Assembly: GCF_004917075.1 (NCBI RefSeq)
Contig: NZ_SSYB01000001.1
Location: 1-64,000, forward strand
Source: Geomonas edaphica
Lineage (GTDB): Bacteria > Desulfobacterota > Desulfuromonadia > Geobacterales > Geobacteraceae
Direction: 5' to 3'
DNA length: 64,000 nucleotides
Part shown: piece by piece, positions 42,277-52,480 of the stretch
Position numbering within the stretch: position 1 is the stretch's first letter
Layout: the number at the start of each line of letters is the position of its first letter
Position numbers and translations under genes: made by a program
The notes under the pieces: generated by a model
Told to the model about the DNA's origin: nothing
Database searches by the model: none
What the model saw: the letters and a program-made list of their open reading frames with translations, nothing else

Positions 42277-44526
42277 CTAGACGTTCTGCACATCGACCAC
42301 GGCGATGGCGGCCATGTTGACGACATCGTTCACGTCGTCGCCGCGCTGCAGCACGTGCACCGGCTTGTTCATCCCCATAAGGATGGGGCCGATCGCCTCG
42401 GCGCCTCCCAGGCGGCGCAAAAGCTTGTAACAGATGTTGCCGGAGTTTAAGTCCGGGAAGATGAGCACGTTCGCCGGTGTCTTCAGTTTGGAGAAGGTGA
42501 ATCCGTCGAGGAGCTCGGGGACCACCGCGGTGTCCGCCTGCATCTCACCCTCGACGATCAGGCTGGGGGCGCGCTCCTTGACGAGTTCGACGGCGCGCTT
42601 CACCTTTCTCGTCTGCGGGTGGTCCACCGAGCCGAAGTTCGAGAAGGAAAGCATGGCGATTCTCGGCTCGATGCCGAGCATGGCGACCTTCTCTGCGGCG
42701 AGAATGGCTGTCTCGGCGAGCTCCTCTGCGGTCGGGTCGATGGTTACCGTGGTGTCTGCCAGGAAGTAGACCTCCTTCTTGAACACCATCATGTACAGGC
42801 CGTGCACGCTGGAGAGACCGGCCTGCTTGCCGAGCACCTGCAGCGCCGGGCGGATCGTCTCCGGGTAATGCGTGTCGATGCCGCCCAAAAGGGTGTCGGC
42901 GTGCCCCTGCGCCACCATCATGGTCGCGAACTGGACTCGCGACTTTCTGCGCATGATGCGCTGGCACTCGGTGAGGGTGAGTCCCTTTCTCTGGCGCCGG
43001 CGGTAGAGCTCCTGCGCGTACGACTCGGTGTGCTCCGACTCGGTCGGATCGACGATCGGTACGTCCAGGTCGAGGTTCAGCTCGTCCATCTTCTGCAGGA
43101 TCTTCTTTTTGTCTCCGACGAGGATCGGCTGCGCGATTCCCTCCTCGACGAGGGTCTGGGCCGCACGCAGGATCTTCTCGTTGTCACCCTCGGGGAAGAC
43201 GACCTTCTTCGGGTCGCTCTTCGCCTTGTTGATGATCATGCGCATGACCTCTTTGGATTTGCCCTGCGAGCACTCGAGTTGCTCGATGTACTTGGCCATA
43301 TCCTCTATCGGCTGGCGTGCGACGCCGGTGTCCATGGCCGCCTGGGCGATCGCCGGTGCCACGTGCAAAAGGACGCGCGGATCGAAGGGCTTCGGGATGA
43401 TGTAGTTGACCCCGAAGGTGAACTTCTCGTTGCCGTAGGCCTTGGATACGGAATCGGGCACTTCCTCGCGGGTAAGCTTCGCAAGCGCATGCACGGCGGC
43501 CAGCTTCATCTCCTCGTTGATCGCGGTGGCACGGACGTCGAGGGCGCCGCGGAAGATGAAGGGGAAGCCGAGCACGTTGTTCACCTGGTTCGGGTAGTCG
43601 CTTCTGCCGGTCGCCATGATGACGTCGCCGCGCACGGCGTGCGCCTCTTCCGGGGTGATCTCCGGGTCCGGGTTCGCCATGGCGAAGATGATCGGATTTG
43701 GCGCCATGCTGCGGATCATCTCGGGGGTGAAGGCGCCTTTGGCGGAGAGCCCGAAAAGGACGTCGGCCCCGGCCGCGGCCTCTTCGAGGGTGCGGAAAGG
43801 CGTGTCGGCCGCGAAGAGCTCCTTGTAGGGGTTCATCCCCTCGACCCGCCCCTTGTAGATGACACCCTTGGTGTCGCACATGATCATGTTGTTCGGTTTC
43901 ACGCCGAGCGCTATGGCGAGCTTCGCGCATGAGTTCGCCGAGGCGCCCGCCCCGTTCACCACGATCCTGATCTCCTCGATCTTCTTGCCGGTCAGCTGCA
44001 GCGCGTTCAGAAGGGCCGCGGAGGAGATGATGGCGGTGCCGTGCTGGTCGTCATGGAAGACCGGGATGTTCATGGTCTTTTTGAGCGTCTCCTCGATGTA
44101 GAAGCACTCCGGCGCCTTGATGTCCTCGAGGTTTATGCCGCCGAAGGTGGGCTCCAAAAGCTGGCACGCCTTGATGATCTCGTCCGGGTTCTCCGTGTTC
44201 AGCTCGATGTCGAAGACGTCGATGTCGGCGAAGCGCTTGAAGAGGACACCTTTCCCCTCCATGACCGGCTTGCCGGCGAGAGCGCCCAGGTTACCGAGCC
44301 CGAGCACCGCGGTGCCGTTGGACACCACCGCGACCAGGTTCCCCTTGGCGGTGTATTTGTAGGCGTCATCCGGATTCTGCTGAATGGCGAGGCAGGGCTC
44401 GGCGACCCCGGGAGAGTAGGCTAGCGACAGGTCCGCCGCGGTCTGGCACGGTTTGGTGGCGATGACTTCGATCTTGCCCTTCCTGCCGCTGGAGTGATAG
44501 TCCAGTGCCCCTAACTTTTTGCTCAT
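42277..44526 (-). CDS. maeB: NADP-type malic enzyme with C-terminal phosphotransacetylase-like domain
   Basis: The 749-residue MaeB-type enzyme decarboxylates malate to pyruvate. Residues about 1-420 are the malic enzyme part ([41 protein letters not shown]). Residues about 430-749 are a phosphate acetyl/butyryltransferase-like domain ([16 protein letters not shown]), which is regulatory in known members. The start is ATG 44526 with AAAGGAGG upstream; the frame start at 44547 lacks one. The gene for an XRE-cupin regulator lies 70 bp upstream on the same strand and may control it. Confidence 0.95.
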   Translation of the reverse strand: MSKKLGALDYHSSGRKGKIEVIATKPCQTAADLSLAYSPGVAEPCLAIQQNPDDAYKYTAKGNLVAVVSNGTAVLGLGNLGALAGKPVMEGKGVLFKRFADIDVFDIELNTENPDEIIKACQLLEPTFGGINLEDIKAPECFYIEETLKKTMNIPVFHDDQHGTAIISSAALLNALQLTGKKIEEIRIVVNGAGASANSCAKLAIALGVKPNNMIMCDTKGVIYKGRVEGMNPYKELFAADTPFRTLEEAAAGADVLFGLSAKGAFTPEMIRSMAPNPIIFAMANPDPEITPEEAHAVRGDVIMATGRSDYPNQVNNVLGFPFIFRGALDVRATAINEEMKLAAVHALAKLTREEVPDSVSKAYGNEKFTFGVNYIIPKPFDPRVLLHVAPAIAQAAMDTGVARQPIEDMAKYIEQLECSQGKSKEVMRMIINKAKSDPKKVVFPEGDNEKILRAAQTLVEEGIAQPILVGDKKKILQKMDELNLDLDVPIVDPTESEHTESYAQELYRRRQRKGLTLTECQRIMRRKSRVQFATMMVAQGHADTLLGGIDTHYPETIRPALQVLGKQAGLSSVHGLYMMVFKKEVYFLADTTVTIDPTAEELAETAILAAEKVAMLGIEPRIAMLSFSNFGSVDHPQTRKVKRAVELVKERAPSLIVEGEMQADTAVVPELLDGFTFSKLKTPANVLIFPDLNSGNICYKLLRRLGGAEAIGPILMGMNKPVHVLQRGDDVNDVVNMAAIAVVDVQNV

Positions 44527-44596
44527 GTAAGTCCTCCTTTGACCCATTGGGTGAGCGGCTGCCCGCCATTGAAACGGTCTGCTTCCGGTTATGCCT

Positions 44597-45160
44597 CTAC
44601 TTGGTGACCACGACCAGCACCTTGACCTCCTTGCCGTCGTGGCTTAGGAGCCGGTGTCCCATGCTCGATTCGAAGTAGAGGGAATCCCCCTCGTGCAGGG
44701 TGATCTTGTTGTCGTCCAGGATGAAGTCGGCGTTTCCCCGCATGACGTAGATGAATTCCTCGCCGTCGTGGCTGTAGGTGTTCGCCTCGGGCGCCTTTTC
44801 GGTCAGGGTGACCATGAAGGCGTCCATCTTCTTGTTTTGTTTGTAAAAGGAGAGCGATTCGTAGAAGTACCCCTGCTTGGTACCCTCCTTGGAGATGACG
44901 CGCGGGACGATGTGGCGTTCGCCGGCGCGGACGACCTCGAACTTGCGGTCGTCCTCGTCCTCGCTGAAAAGCTGCGCAAGCTTGATGTCGAAGAACTTGG
45001 CGATCTTGGAGAGCGTGGCGATCGGCGGGGAGACGTTATCGTTCTCGATCTGCGATATGAGTGCCGGCGAGAACCCCGTCTCCGTGGCCACCGCCTGCAG
45101 GGTCAGTTTTCTCGCAAGGCGGAGTTTCTTCAGTCGCGGACCGATGTTGTATTCTGACAT
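44597..45160 (-). CDS. XRE-cupin transcriptional regulator
   Basis: The 187-residue regulator has an N-terminal helix-turn-helix ([40 protein letters not shown]). It also has a C-terminal cupin barrel ([20 protein letters not shown] and [17 protein letters not shown]). This is the PuuR-like architecture, in which the cupin senses a small metabolite. It sits directly upstream of maeB, so control of malic enzyme or its own promoter is a reasonable inference; no operator was identified. Confidence 0.9.
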   Translation of the reverse strand: MSEYNIGPRLKKLRLARKLTLQAVATETGFSPALISQIENDNVSPPIATLSKIAKFFDIKLAQLFSEDEDDRKFEVVRAGERHIVPRVISKEGTKQGYFYESLSFYKQNKKMDAFMVTLTEKAPEANTYSHDGEEFIYVMRGNADFILDDNKITLHEGDSLYFESSMGHRLLSHDGKEVKVLVVVTK

Positions 45161-45473
45161 TCGCCGTTCCTCTGCATAATAATCCAGCGTTTTACTTCGG
45201 CTAAAATTATTCAGTTTTGGTAAAAAGTCAATTCAATAATGAACTGGTAGGTAAATTTAATCTTTCGGCTAAGGTTGCGTCGATACTGGAGCGGGCGACA
45301 TTATGGCATCACAATGTAGGTGGTGTCTAGGGGAGAAGTGGTGTTTACCGGGATTTAAAATGATGTTTATTGAAGGTGAACAGGTGAAGTGTGGAAGCGC
45401 CGGATATGACGAGGCGGAGATCCTCCGCCTCCTCTTGGGTGGCTAGCGGTGTCGTCGCGAAGCGAGGCGGGAC
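45161..45473. other. Promoter region of the XRE-cupin gene
   Basis: About 310 bp, AT-rich around 45175-45260, without a protein-like frame that has a ribosome site. It should hold the minus-strand promoter of the XRE-cupin regulator and the downstream end of the DUF1858 gene transcript. Nothing more specific was seen. Confidence 0.5.
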
Positions 45474-45665
45474 TTAGGAGATGCAGCGGTTCAATTCGGC
45501 GAGCAGTGCGTCCAGGTTCACCTTGTGCACCGTCGCACCATGTTCGAGCTGCTCGAACTCGGCGATCTGGCAGTCGTAGCAGTCCAGGCCGTAGCGTTCG
45601 AAGACGGGAAGGGTCTGCGGGTAGCGTCTGAGGATGTCGCTGATGGTCATCTCCTTGCTGATCAT
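45474..45665 (-). CDS. Small DUF1858 protein
   Basis: The 63-residue protein (MISKEMTISDILRRYPQTLP, VFERYGLDCYDCQIAEFEQL) has the DUF1858 helical pattern with a CYDC pair and a His further on. Such proteins are common in anaerobic Fe-reducing bacteria; the function is unknown, though a redox or metal role has been suggested by the cysteines. GGGAGGAAAAC precedes the ATG. A paralogue lies at 61999-62196. Confidence 0.88.
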   Translation of the reverse strand: MISKEMTISDILRRYPQTLPVFERYGLDCYDCQIAEFEQLEHGATVHKVNLDALLAELNRCIS

Positions 45666-45708
45666 GTTTTCCTCCCGATGGTCCTTGGCTCGTTGAAAGC
45701 CTGGTAAT

Positions 45709-45741
45709 AAAAAAGGCGCCGCTCAACGCAAACGCCTCTTA
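45709..45741 (-). terminator. Possible terminator of coaD
   Basis: On the minus strand AGGCG and CGCCT enclose a loop and lead into TTTTTTATTA. The stem is short, so confidence is moderate. Confidence 0.5.
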
Positions 45742-45767
45742 TCAGTGTATCGCAGCCGCCCTCCCGG

Positions 45768-46259
45768 TCACCGCGCCGGCCTGAACTTCTCGTCCAGGGC
45801 GTTTTTCACCAGGGGCGGCACCAGCTTGTCCACCGGGCCGTTCAGGTGGCTCACCTCTTTCACGATGGAGGAGGAGAGGTAGCTGTAAGGGACCGAGGTC
45901 ATCATGAAGAGGGTCTCCACCTCGCGGGTGATGTTGCGGTTCATCTGGGCCAGCTGGAATTCGAACTCGAAGTCGGAGACGGCGCGCAGGCCACGGATGA
46001 CCACGGTGGCGCCCGCTTGGCGCACGTAGTCGACGAGGAGTCCTTCGAAGGTTTCCACCCTTGCCTGGGGGCGGTCCTTGAGGATCTCGGTGAGCATGTC
46101 GATCCGCTCCTGCACGGTGAAGAGCGCGTTCTTCTCGGAATTGCGGGCGACGGCGACGATTACGCCGTCGAAGATCTTGAGGGCCCGGTCGATGATGTCC
46201 AGGTGCCCGTAGGTCACGGGATCGAAGGAACCGGGATAGACAGCTACTCTCAGGGGCAC
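45768..46259 (-). CDS. coaD: Phosphopantetheine adenylyltransferase
   Basis: The 163-residue nucleotidyltransferase makes dephospho-CoA from 4'-phosphopantetheine and ATP. It has the T/HxGH motif in YPGSFDPVTYGHLDII, RGLRAVSDFEFEFQLAQMNR and the C-terminal YLSSSIVKEVSHLNG (S-S-x-x-R/K) loop. Its start overlaps the end of rsmD by 10 bp; this rsmD-coaD pairing is common in bacteria. Confidence 0.96.
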   Translation of the reverse strand: MPLRVAVYPGSFDPVTYGHLDIIDRALKIFDGVIVAVARNSEKNALFTVQERIDMLTEILKDRPQARVETFEGLLVDYVRQAGATVVIRGLRAVSDFEFEFQLAQMNRNITREVETLFMMTSVPYSYLSSSIVKEVSHLNGPVDKLVPPLVKNALDEKFRPAR

Positions 46260-46831
46260 GTTTCACCTCTGTCTGTAATGGTCAGGAAGGAGAGGGCGGT
46301 GTCGCCGTAGATGCGGCGCTCGCTCTCCTTTAGCCTGCCGAAGCGCGTGGGTACATCCTCTTTTACCGAGAATTCGGCGATGACCGTGGTGCCGCCGTCG
46401 ACGACCGGCGACTGCGCGAGCAGCTCCAAAAGCCTCTGCGTGTGTCCCTCGCCGTATGGGGGGTCGAGAAACACGAGGTGGAACGGGGGCTCCCCGCGCG
46501 AGAGCCACTTGAGCGCGGCGCCTGCCTCCTGCACCACGACCCTCGCGTGCTCCGCAAGCCTCGTCAGCTCCAGGTTCTTGCGGACCAGTTCCGCGGACTC
46601 GCGGTGCGCATCGACGAAAAGGGCGAACTCCGCGCCTCGGGAGAGCGCCTCGATGCCCAGGTTTCCGGTGCCGGCGAAGAGGTCTAGAACCCGCATCCCG
46701 GTCAGGTCGCCAAGGCGGCTTACGAGGATGCTGAAAAGCGCCTCCTTCACCCGGTCCGCGGTCGGCCGCACCCGCATGTTCTTGGGCGCTGTCAGCTGGC
46801 GCCCGCGCGCGCTCCCTGCGATCACCCGCAT
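46250..46831 (-). CDS. rsmD: 16S rRNA (guanine966-N2)-methyltransferase
   Basis: The 193-residue protein has the SAM motif I LDLFAGTGNLGIEALSRGA and the N2-methyltransferase DPPY motif in VFLDPPYGEGHT. MRVIAGSARGRQL at the start is the family N-terminus, so ATG 46831 is chosen over the longer frame start at 46939, although no good ribosome site precedes it. It methylates G966 in the small ribosomal subunit RNA. It is followed by coaD with a 10-bp overlap. Confidence 0.93.
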   Translation of the reverse strand: MRVIAGSARGRQLTAPKNMRVRPTADRVKEALFSILVSRLGDLTGMRVLDLFAGTGNLGIEALSRGAEFALFVDAHRESAELVRKNLELTRLAEHARVVVQEAGAALKWLSRGEPPFHLVFLDPPYGEGHTQRLLELLAQSPVVDGGTTVIAEFSVKEDVPTRFGRLKESERRIYGDTALSFLTITDRGETCP

Positions 46832-46986
46832 GAGGACCACCACAGGTCTTGATACATCATGGCCTCTCCTTTGGGCGTTTTCGTCGTACGGCTTACCTTT
46901 GATCCGGACGTTTCTTCCGGTTCTGACAGTACGTCGCACGCAGCTCTATTAGCACGATGCAACCACCGCGTCAATCAACTTTGCTG

Positions 46987-47014
46987 TTGACAGTGTCGGC
47001 GACCAGTATATAAA
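46987..47014 (+). promoter_or_regulatory. Promoter of dgt
   Basis: TTGACA (46987-46992) and TATAAA (47009-47014) are 16 bp apart, about 25 bp before the dgt start region. A good sigma-70 match. Confidence 0.65.
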
Positions 47015-47048
47015 TTACGTACTTTTAGCTGATTCAGCAGGGGGGCGG

Positions 47049-48197
47049 ATGAGAGACGGCATTGCCATGGAGCGCACCGATCTGGCCAGTTACGCGGCCA
47101 CGAGCGCCACATCCCGAGGGCGGCGCTACCAGGAGGAGTTCAGGGACAACCGTCCCGCCTTCGAGAGGGACCGCGACCGCATCATTCACTGCGCGGCGTT
47201 CCGTCGTCTGGAGTACAAGACCCAGGTCTTCGTGAACCACGAGGGGGACTATTACCGCACCCGGCTCACCCATTCCCTCGAGGTGGCCCAGATAGGGAAG
47301 GGGATTGCCAGAAGGCTCGGTCTCAACGAGGAGCTGACCGAGACCCTGGCGCTTGCCCATGACCTCGGGCACACCCCCTTCGGCCACACCGGCGAGGAGG
47401 TGCTGAACCGGCTCATGGAGGGGTGCGGCGGCTTCGAGCACAACCTGCAGTCGCTTAGGGTGGTCGACGAGCTCGAGGAACGCCATCCGGGCTTCAACGG
47501 GCTGAACCTTTCCTGGGAGGTGCGCGAGGGGATCGTGAAGCACTCCTCGCAGTACGACACCCCCTGCGCGACCTATGCCGAGTTTCTTCCCGGCGTGGTA
47601 CCCGCCATCGAGGCGCAGCTCATCAACTTCGCCGACGAAATCGCATATAACAACCACGACATAGACGACGGATTGAAGTCCGGTTACATCAACCTGAACC
47701 AGTTGAAGAAGGTCGATCTCTGGAACGAGGTGCACGAGCGGATCCTCGAGAAGTACCCATCCATCGACGTCGAACGCGGTGTCTGCCAGACGGTGAGCGC
47801 GCTCATCGGCGTTCTCATCCTCGACCTCGTCGAGACCACCGCGCAGAACATCGAGAAGCTCGGGATAAGGACCCAGGAGGACCTGCGCCGCGTGAACCTC
47901 CAGGTGGTCTCCTTCAGCCCCGCCATGGCCGAAAGAAACGCGGCGCTCAAGCGCTTTTTGTTCCAGAACCTCTACCGCCACTACAAGGTGGAGCGGATGC
48001 GGGTGAAGGCAGAGCGTTACCTGGCCGAGCTGTTCGAGGTCTACCTGAAGCACCCGACGCTTCTTCCCCAGAAGCACCAGGTGAAGATGGAGCGGGAAGG
48101 GCGCGAGCGGGTCATCTGCGACTACATAGCAGGCATGACCGATCGCTTCGCCCTTGACGAGTTCAAAAGGCTCTTCGAACCCTACGAGCGAGTCTGA
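47049..48197 (+). CDS. dgt: Deoxyguanosinetriphosphate triphosphohydrolase-like dNTPase
   Basis: The 382-residue HD-domain enzyme removes triphosphate from dNTPs and controls their pool. The HD motifs are RDRIIHCAAFRRLEYKTQVF, HSLEVAQIGKGIARR, LAHDLGHTPFGHTGE and FADEIAYNNHDIDDG. The N-terminal RRYQEEFRDNRPAFERDRDR is a standard start for this family. No ribosome site stronger than GGGGGCGG precedes the ATG. A single gene with its own promoter. Confidence 0.93.
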   Translation: MRDGIAMERTDLASYAATSATSRGRRYQEEFRDNRPAFERDRDRIIHCAAFRRLEYKTQVFVNHEGDYYRTRLTHSLEVAQIGKGIARRLGLNEELTETLALAHDLGHTPFGHTGEEVLNRLMEGCGGFEHNLQSLRVVDELEERHPGFNGLNLSWEVREGIVKHSSQYDTPCATYAEFLPGVVPAIEAQLINFADEIAYNNHDIDDGLKSGYINLNQLKKVDLWNEVHERILEKYPSIDVERGVCQTVSALIGVLILDLVETTAQNIEKLGIRTQEDLRRVNLQVVSFSPAMAERNAALKRFLFQNLYRHYKVERMRVKAERYLAELFEVYLKHPTLLPQKHQVKMEREGRERVICDYIAGMTDRFALDEFKRLFEPYERV

Positions 48198-48216
48198 CTC
48201 TATACCTACGCTTGCA

Positions 48217-48250
48217 GGCAGCGCTCCCCGTGTCAAAGGGGAGCGCTGCC
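48217..48250 (+). terminator. Strong hairpin after dgt
   Basis: GGCAGCGCTCCCC and GGGGAGCGCTGCC form a perfect 13-bp stem with an 8-nt loop, 20 bp past the dgt stop. No T run follows, so it is a weak intrinsic terminator or an RNA-stabilising hairpin. Confidence 0.5.
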
Positions 48251-48415
48251 GCCTCTCCTGCCTCTCTTTTCACATCCACGCGCCCCGCTGTGACAGTAAA
48301 AAAATCACGTTCCTACAGAGACATAGCCTTGCAAACCGCAACGATTGTGTCACATTCTTTTCAAGATCCACACTCTCCTTCACACTGTCCTTCCTTTTGA
48401 GCATGGAGGTGGCCG

Positions 48416-51229
48416 ATGGACTACTCTCTTAAAGAGTTGCTTGACGTCCCGAGGTTGCACGAACTGCTCCGTTCCTTCAACGAAATATACCACATGCCTT
48501 CCGCGGTCATCGATGTGGACGGCACGGTCCTTACCTCTACCGCCTGGCAGGACATCTGCAAAAGGTTCCACCGGATGATCCCGGAGCTGCGCAAATTTTG
48601 CGTTGAGGAGCAGCAGCGGGCGAAGGCTCCCGCCAGGGCAGGTCGGCACGTAACACACCGCTGCCCGATGGGGCTTGTGGATGTGGCTGCGCCGATCGTC
48701 GTTGACGGACACCATCTTGGCGATGTTTTCGTCGGACAGCTCTTCACCGAACCGCCGGACGAGGAGCGTTTCATCGAACAGGCGCGCCGCTATGGTTTCG
48801 ACGAGATCGATTACCTCGAAGCGATACGCACCGTTCCGCTTTTTACCGAAGCGGATCTGCACAGCAACCTGACCTTCATCCATGCCTTGGCGCAGATGCT
48901 GGCCGAGCAGGGGATGCAGAACCTGCGCCGCAAGGAGGTTCAGGACGCACTGCACCGCAGCGACCTCAAGTTTCGCTCCGTCATCGAATCAGCTCCCATA
49001 CCGATCGCCATGAACGACGGCAGCGGGAAGATCCTTTACCTGAACCGATGCTTCAGTGACCTATTCGGCTATACGGTCGAGGATGTCCCCACCGTAGAGC
49101 AGTGGTGGCCCCGCGCCTATCCCGACCTCGACTACCGCAACACGGTGGCGTCGGCGTGGGAACGGGAACTTCATGAAGCCCGGACAACCGGCCGTCCTTT
49201 CGCCCCGATCGAGGCGAGGATCGTCTGCAAGGACGGCGCCACGCGCACCGCGCTCTGCAGCGCCATCTGGCTTCCGGAAAGCTTCACCGGTACCAGCGTG
49301 GTTTTTCTGTACGACCTGACCGAGCGCAAGAAAATGGAGGAACAGCTCACCCAGAGCGAGGAGAATTATCGCTGCATCTCAGAGATCACCTCCGACTTCG
49401 TCTACAAGTGTTCCCGGATGGGCGACGCACCCTACAGTGTAACCTGGGCTGGAGGCGGACTAAAGGTCATGTCGGGCTACAGTCCCCGGGAGATCTGCGA
49501 GGTCGGCTGTTGGATGGGTACGGTGCATCCCGACGATCGGGAACGGGTCATGGCGCACATGATGGCGATGCTTCCGGGCGAGCAGGATGTCATAGAATTC
49601 CGGATGATCAGCAAGGAGGGGGAGGTGCGCTGGATCTCCGAGACGAGCCTTTGTGTCGCCGGGAAGGCGGCAGGCGAGCTGGTACGCTACGGCGCGTCGA
49701 GGGACGTGACCGAGATGAAGAAGGTCGAGGCGAAGCTCGAGATGATCCGGATCAGCGTCGACGCCGCGTCCGACGCCATATACTGGATCCGCGGGGACGG
49801 CCGTATCATAGACGTCAACCCCGCCGCATGTCGCAGCGTCGGGTACACCCGCGAAGAAATTATGGGGATGCGGGTATGGGATCTCGACATCCAGCATAAG
49901 GAGGACGCCTGGCTCAAGCACTTCGAGGAGTTGCGCACTCGGGGCACCATAGTTTTCGAATCCAGACATAGAACCAAGGGTGGCGGCACTGTGCCTATCG
50001 AGGTTGTGGCAAACTACGTTCACTTCGATCACCAGGAACTCAACTGCGCCTTCGTCCGTGACATCGCCGAACGCAAGCAGGCGGAGCGGGAGCGGCAAAG
50101 GCTTCAGGCCCAGAAGCTCGAGAGCCTGGGGACCCTGGCCGGTGGCGTCGCTCACGACTTCAACAACATCCTCACCTCCATCATCGGCAACGCCGACCTC
50201 GCGATGATGCAGCTTTCCCCCGAATCTCCCGTGCTTGGAAACCTGCAACGCATCGAAAAATCGGCCGAGAAGGCTGCCGATCTGGCCAGGCAGATGCTGG
50301 CGTACTCGGGCAAAGGGAAGTTCCTCGTACAGTCACTGGACCTCTCCAGGCTGATCGAAGAGATGGAGGGAGCCATCAGGGACGCCGTGCCGGAGCCGGT
50401 GCAACTGCGTTATCAACTGGCCACGTCGCTCCCCCCCGTCGACGCGGACCCTGGCCAGATCCGCCAGGTTGTCATGAACCTCGTGTGCAACGCCGCCGAA
50501 GCGATAGGGGATAGGGAAGGGGTGATCGAGCTTTCCACCGGGGCCCAGCACTGTGACGGCGGCTTTTTCCGGGATGCATGGCCCGTGCACCCGGGAGGCG
50601 AAGGGCGCTACGTTTTCATCGGTGTCTCCGATAACGGCTGCGGCATGGACCAGGACACCGCGGGTCGGATATTCGATCCCTTCTTCAGCACCAAGTTCAC
50701 CGGCAGGGGCTTGGGGATGGCCGCGGTGATGGGGATCGTCAGGGGGCACCGGGGCGGCATCAAGGTGCTCAGCGACCCAGGCGTGGGAACCACGATACGC
50801 GTCTTTCTTCCAGCCGCGCAGGAAAGCCCCAAGGTCGTAGAAGCTGCCGGGGGGACAGGGCTTTGGCAGGGACACGGGCGCGTGCTGCTGGTGGACGACG
50901 AGGACGAGGTGCGCAGCGTGGGGGGCGAACTCCTGAAAGCGCTCGGCTTCACCGTCGTCACCGCTGCCGACGGTGAGGAGGCGGTACAGCGTTTCAGCGA
51001 GAGCCGTGATTTCAGCTTCGTCATCCTCGATCTGACCATGCCGCGCATGGATGGGGAGCAGTGTTACCGCGCGTTGCACTCCATCGATCCTGTGGTGAAG
51101 GTGATTATAGCCAGCGGTTACAGTGAGCAGGAGGTGGCAAGGAAGTTTACCGGCGCAGCGGTGACCGGTTTTGTACAGAAGCCATACCGCCTTGCAACGC
51201 TGCGCGACGCGGTGCGGAAACTTCAGTGA
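48416..51229 (+). CDS. PocR-PAS-PAS-PAS hybrid histidine kinase
   Basis: The 937-residue sensor has, in order, a PocR domain at about 5-170 (LRSFNEIYHMPSAVIDVDGT, CPMGLVDVAAPIVVDGHHLG) and three PAS domains (about 185-305, 315-440 and 445-560). The HisKA region has the phosphorylated His in GGVAHDFNNILTSI. An HATPase follows (NAAEAIGD, GCGMDQDTAGRIFDPFFSTK), and a C-terminal receiver at about 820-937 has DDEDE and Asp in VILDLTMPRMDG. No transmembrane helix is evident, so it is cytoplasmic. The PocR domain binds small hydrocarbon-type ligands in known cases. No partner response regulator gene is adjacent. Confidence 0.93.
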   Translation: MDYSLKELLDVPRLHELLRSFNEIYHMPSAVIDVDGTVLTSTAWQDICKRFHRMIPELRKFCVEEQQRAKAPARAGRHVTHRCPMGLVDVAAPIVVDGHHLGDVFVGQLFTEPPDEERFIEQARRYGFDEIDYLEAIRTVPLFTEADLHSNLTFIHALAQMLAEQGMQNLRRKEVQDALHRSDLKFRSVIESAPIPIAMNDGSGKILYLNRCFSDLFGYTVEDVPTVEQWWPRAYPDLDYRNTVASAWERELHEARTTGRPFAPIEARIVCKDGATRTALCSAIWLPESFTGTSVVFLYDLTERKKMEEQLTQSEENYRCISEITSDFVYKCSRMGDAPYSVTWAGGGLKVMSGYSPREICEVGCWMGTVHPDDRERVMAHMMAMLPGEQDVIEFRMISKEGEVRWISETSLCVAGKAAGELVRYGASRDVTEMKKVEAKLEMIRISVDAASDAIYWIRGDGRIIDVNPAACRSVGYTREEIMGMRVWDLDIQHKEDAWLKHFEELRTRGTIVFESRHRTKGGGTVPIEVVANYVHFDHQELNCAFVRDIAERKQAERERQRLQAQKLESLGTLAGGVAHDFNNILTSIIGNADLAMMQLSPESPVLGNLQRIEKSAEKAADLARQMLAYSGKGKFLVQSLDLSRLIEEMEGAIRDAVPEPVQLRYQLATSLPPVDADPGQIRQVVMNLVCNAAEAIGDREGVIELSTGAQHCDGGFFRDAWPVHPGGEGRYVFIGVSDNGCGMDQDTAGRIFDPFFSTKFTGRGLGMAAVMGIVRGHRGGIKVLSDPGVGTTIRVFLPAAQESPKVVEAAGGTGLWQGHGRVLLVDDEDEVRSVGGELLKALGFTVVTAADGEEAVQRFSESRDFSFVILDLTMPRMDGEQCYRALHSIDPVVKVIIASGYSEQEVARKFTGAAVTGFVQKPYRLATLRDAVRKLQ

Positions 51230-51353
51230 GACTCAAATGTCGACGAGGTGTACTTTCTGTGTAAACGCTTCAACGGTGAGAGTGCGCTTGAACCTCTTAG
51301 GAAATATGGTATCTAAAGCCATCTGAGAATTCCTACTTACAGAGGTGATGGCA

Positions 51354-51761
51354 ATGGCGTATTTCGAGTGGACCGACTCACTGAGTGTGAAAGTGAAGGA
51401 GATCGACGAGCAGCACAAAAAACTTGTCGATATGTTGAACGCCCTGCATGACGCGCACATCGCGCGCGTGGGGAAGGAGGCGCAGAAGGAGATCATCTCA
51501 AGCATGGTCAGCTACGCAAGAACTCACTTCGACGCCGAGGAGGAGTACATGCGCAAGCTGCAGTATCCGGCTCTCGCGGAGCACAAGGAAGAGCACGCCG
51601 CATTCGCGGAGAAGGCGCTCGAACTGCAGGCGAGGGTCGACAACGCAGGACTCATCTTCACCGCGGAAATTCTCGAATTCCTCAAACGCTGGCTGCAGGA
51701 TCACATCCAGGGGACGGACATGAAGTACTCCTCCCATTTCAACGCCTGCGGTGTCTGCTGA
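51354..51761 (+). CDS. Bacteriohemerythrin
   Basis: The 135-residue protein has the hemerythrin di-iron pattern: [20 protein letters not shown] (His/Glu), [29 protein letters not shown] and [16 protein letters not shown]. It binds oxygen in microaerophiles and anaerobes and may act in oxygen sensing or protection. The start is ATG 51354 with AGAGGTG about six bases upstream; ATG 51348 is in the same frame. It is followed by a terminator. Confidence 0.94.
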   Translation: MAYFEWTDSLSVKVKEIDEQHKKLVDMLNALHDAHIARVGKEAQKEIISSMVSYARTHFDAEEEYMRKLQYPALAEHKEEHAAFAEKALELQARVDNAGLIFTAEILEFLKRWLQDHIQGTDMKYSSHFNACGVC

Positions 51762-51780
51762 CCTTTTACCGGCCAGACAA

Positions 51781-51814
51781 AAAAGCCTCCCTGCCGGAGC
51801 GGGGAGGCTTTTTA
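51781..51814. terminator. Bidirectional terminator between bacteriohemerythrin and yhbY
   Basis: AAAAGCCTCCC and GGGGAGGCTTTTT flank TGCCGGAGC, between convergent genes. Confidence 0.9.
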
Positions 51815-51833
51815 TTGTCCTTGTGGTTGGCCG

Positions 51834-52130
51834 CTACTTCCCTTTGGGAAGTTCCAACTTCGGCTCCTTTGCCGGCTTGTAAAGGAGCATGGTGCGCCCG
51901 AGCACCTGGGCGAGCTCGGCCTCACAGGCGGTGCACAGCTCCTCCGCAACGCTATGGCGGTCCATGAGGCAGCTCTCCAGCACCTTTACCTTGATGAGCT
52001 CGTGGGCGGCGAGCGCCTCGCAGGTTTCGCGGATCAGCGCCTCGCTCACGTCACTCTTGCCCACCTGTATCACCGGTTTCAGCCCGTGTCCGAGTGCCCG
52101 GAGAAATCTCTTCTGTTTTCCTGTCAACAT
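51834..52130 (-). CDS. yhbY: YhbY family RNA-binding (CRM domain) protein
   Basis: The 98-residue protein (LTGKQKRFLRALGHGLKPVI, VGKSDVSEALIRETCEALAA) matches the CRM domain of YhbY, which binds pre-50S ribosomal particles; the GxxG-like loop VGKSDV is present. Start ATG 52130 has AAGGAAG upstream; the frame start at 52187 is not supported. The end carries a short Lys/Pro-rich tail. It is transcribed towards the bacteriohemerythrin gene. Confidence 0.93.
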   Translation of the reverse strand: MLTGKQKRFLRALGHGLKPVIQVGKSDVSEALIRETCEALAAHELIKVKVLESCLMDRHSVAEELCTACEAELAQVLGRTMLLYKPAKEPKLELPKGK

Positions 52131-52423
52131 CACGTCTTCCTTTGTCCTCGATGCGCTATACCGCTCTTTGCGGCTGCCATGAGTCAATAAATTCCCATAC
52201 GGTCCGAGCCTTATAGCATTTTGCCACGACTATGGCAAGGGCAGGGGAGGACACCCCGGAAGCATTATTACAGAGGAGACGGAGGTTTTCAGATTCAACG
52301 GAGTAAGCTGCCGTTATCGGCCTTCTCTGTGGCCCCTCTATAACCTCCTCGGTTGCCGCTTTATCGTGCGACATTTATTGTCAAATCTTAATCTAAATCT
52401 TTATGCTTTACCTCCTCTTTTCC
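52131..52423. other. Divergent region between yhbY and the pyr promoter
   Basis: About 290 bp without a protein-like frame. It should hold the minus-strand promoter of yhbY. The short frame at 52156-52374 (minus) lacks a ribosome site. Confidence 0.4.
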
Positions 52424-52452
52424 TTGACTCTGCGGACCCTCGATGCTACTTT
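52424..52452 (+). promoter_or_regulatory. Promoter of the pyrimidine operon
   Basis: TTGACT (52424-52429) and TACTTT (52447-52452) are spaced 17 bp. The start site would lie about 180 nt before pyrR, with the PyrR-box-like element and attenuator in between. Confidence 0.55.
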
Positions 52453-52480
52453 GTCACAAATTTATCGTTGCCTTTTAAAT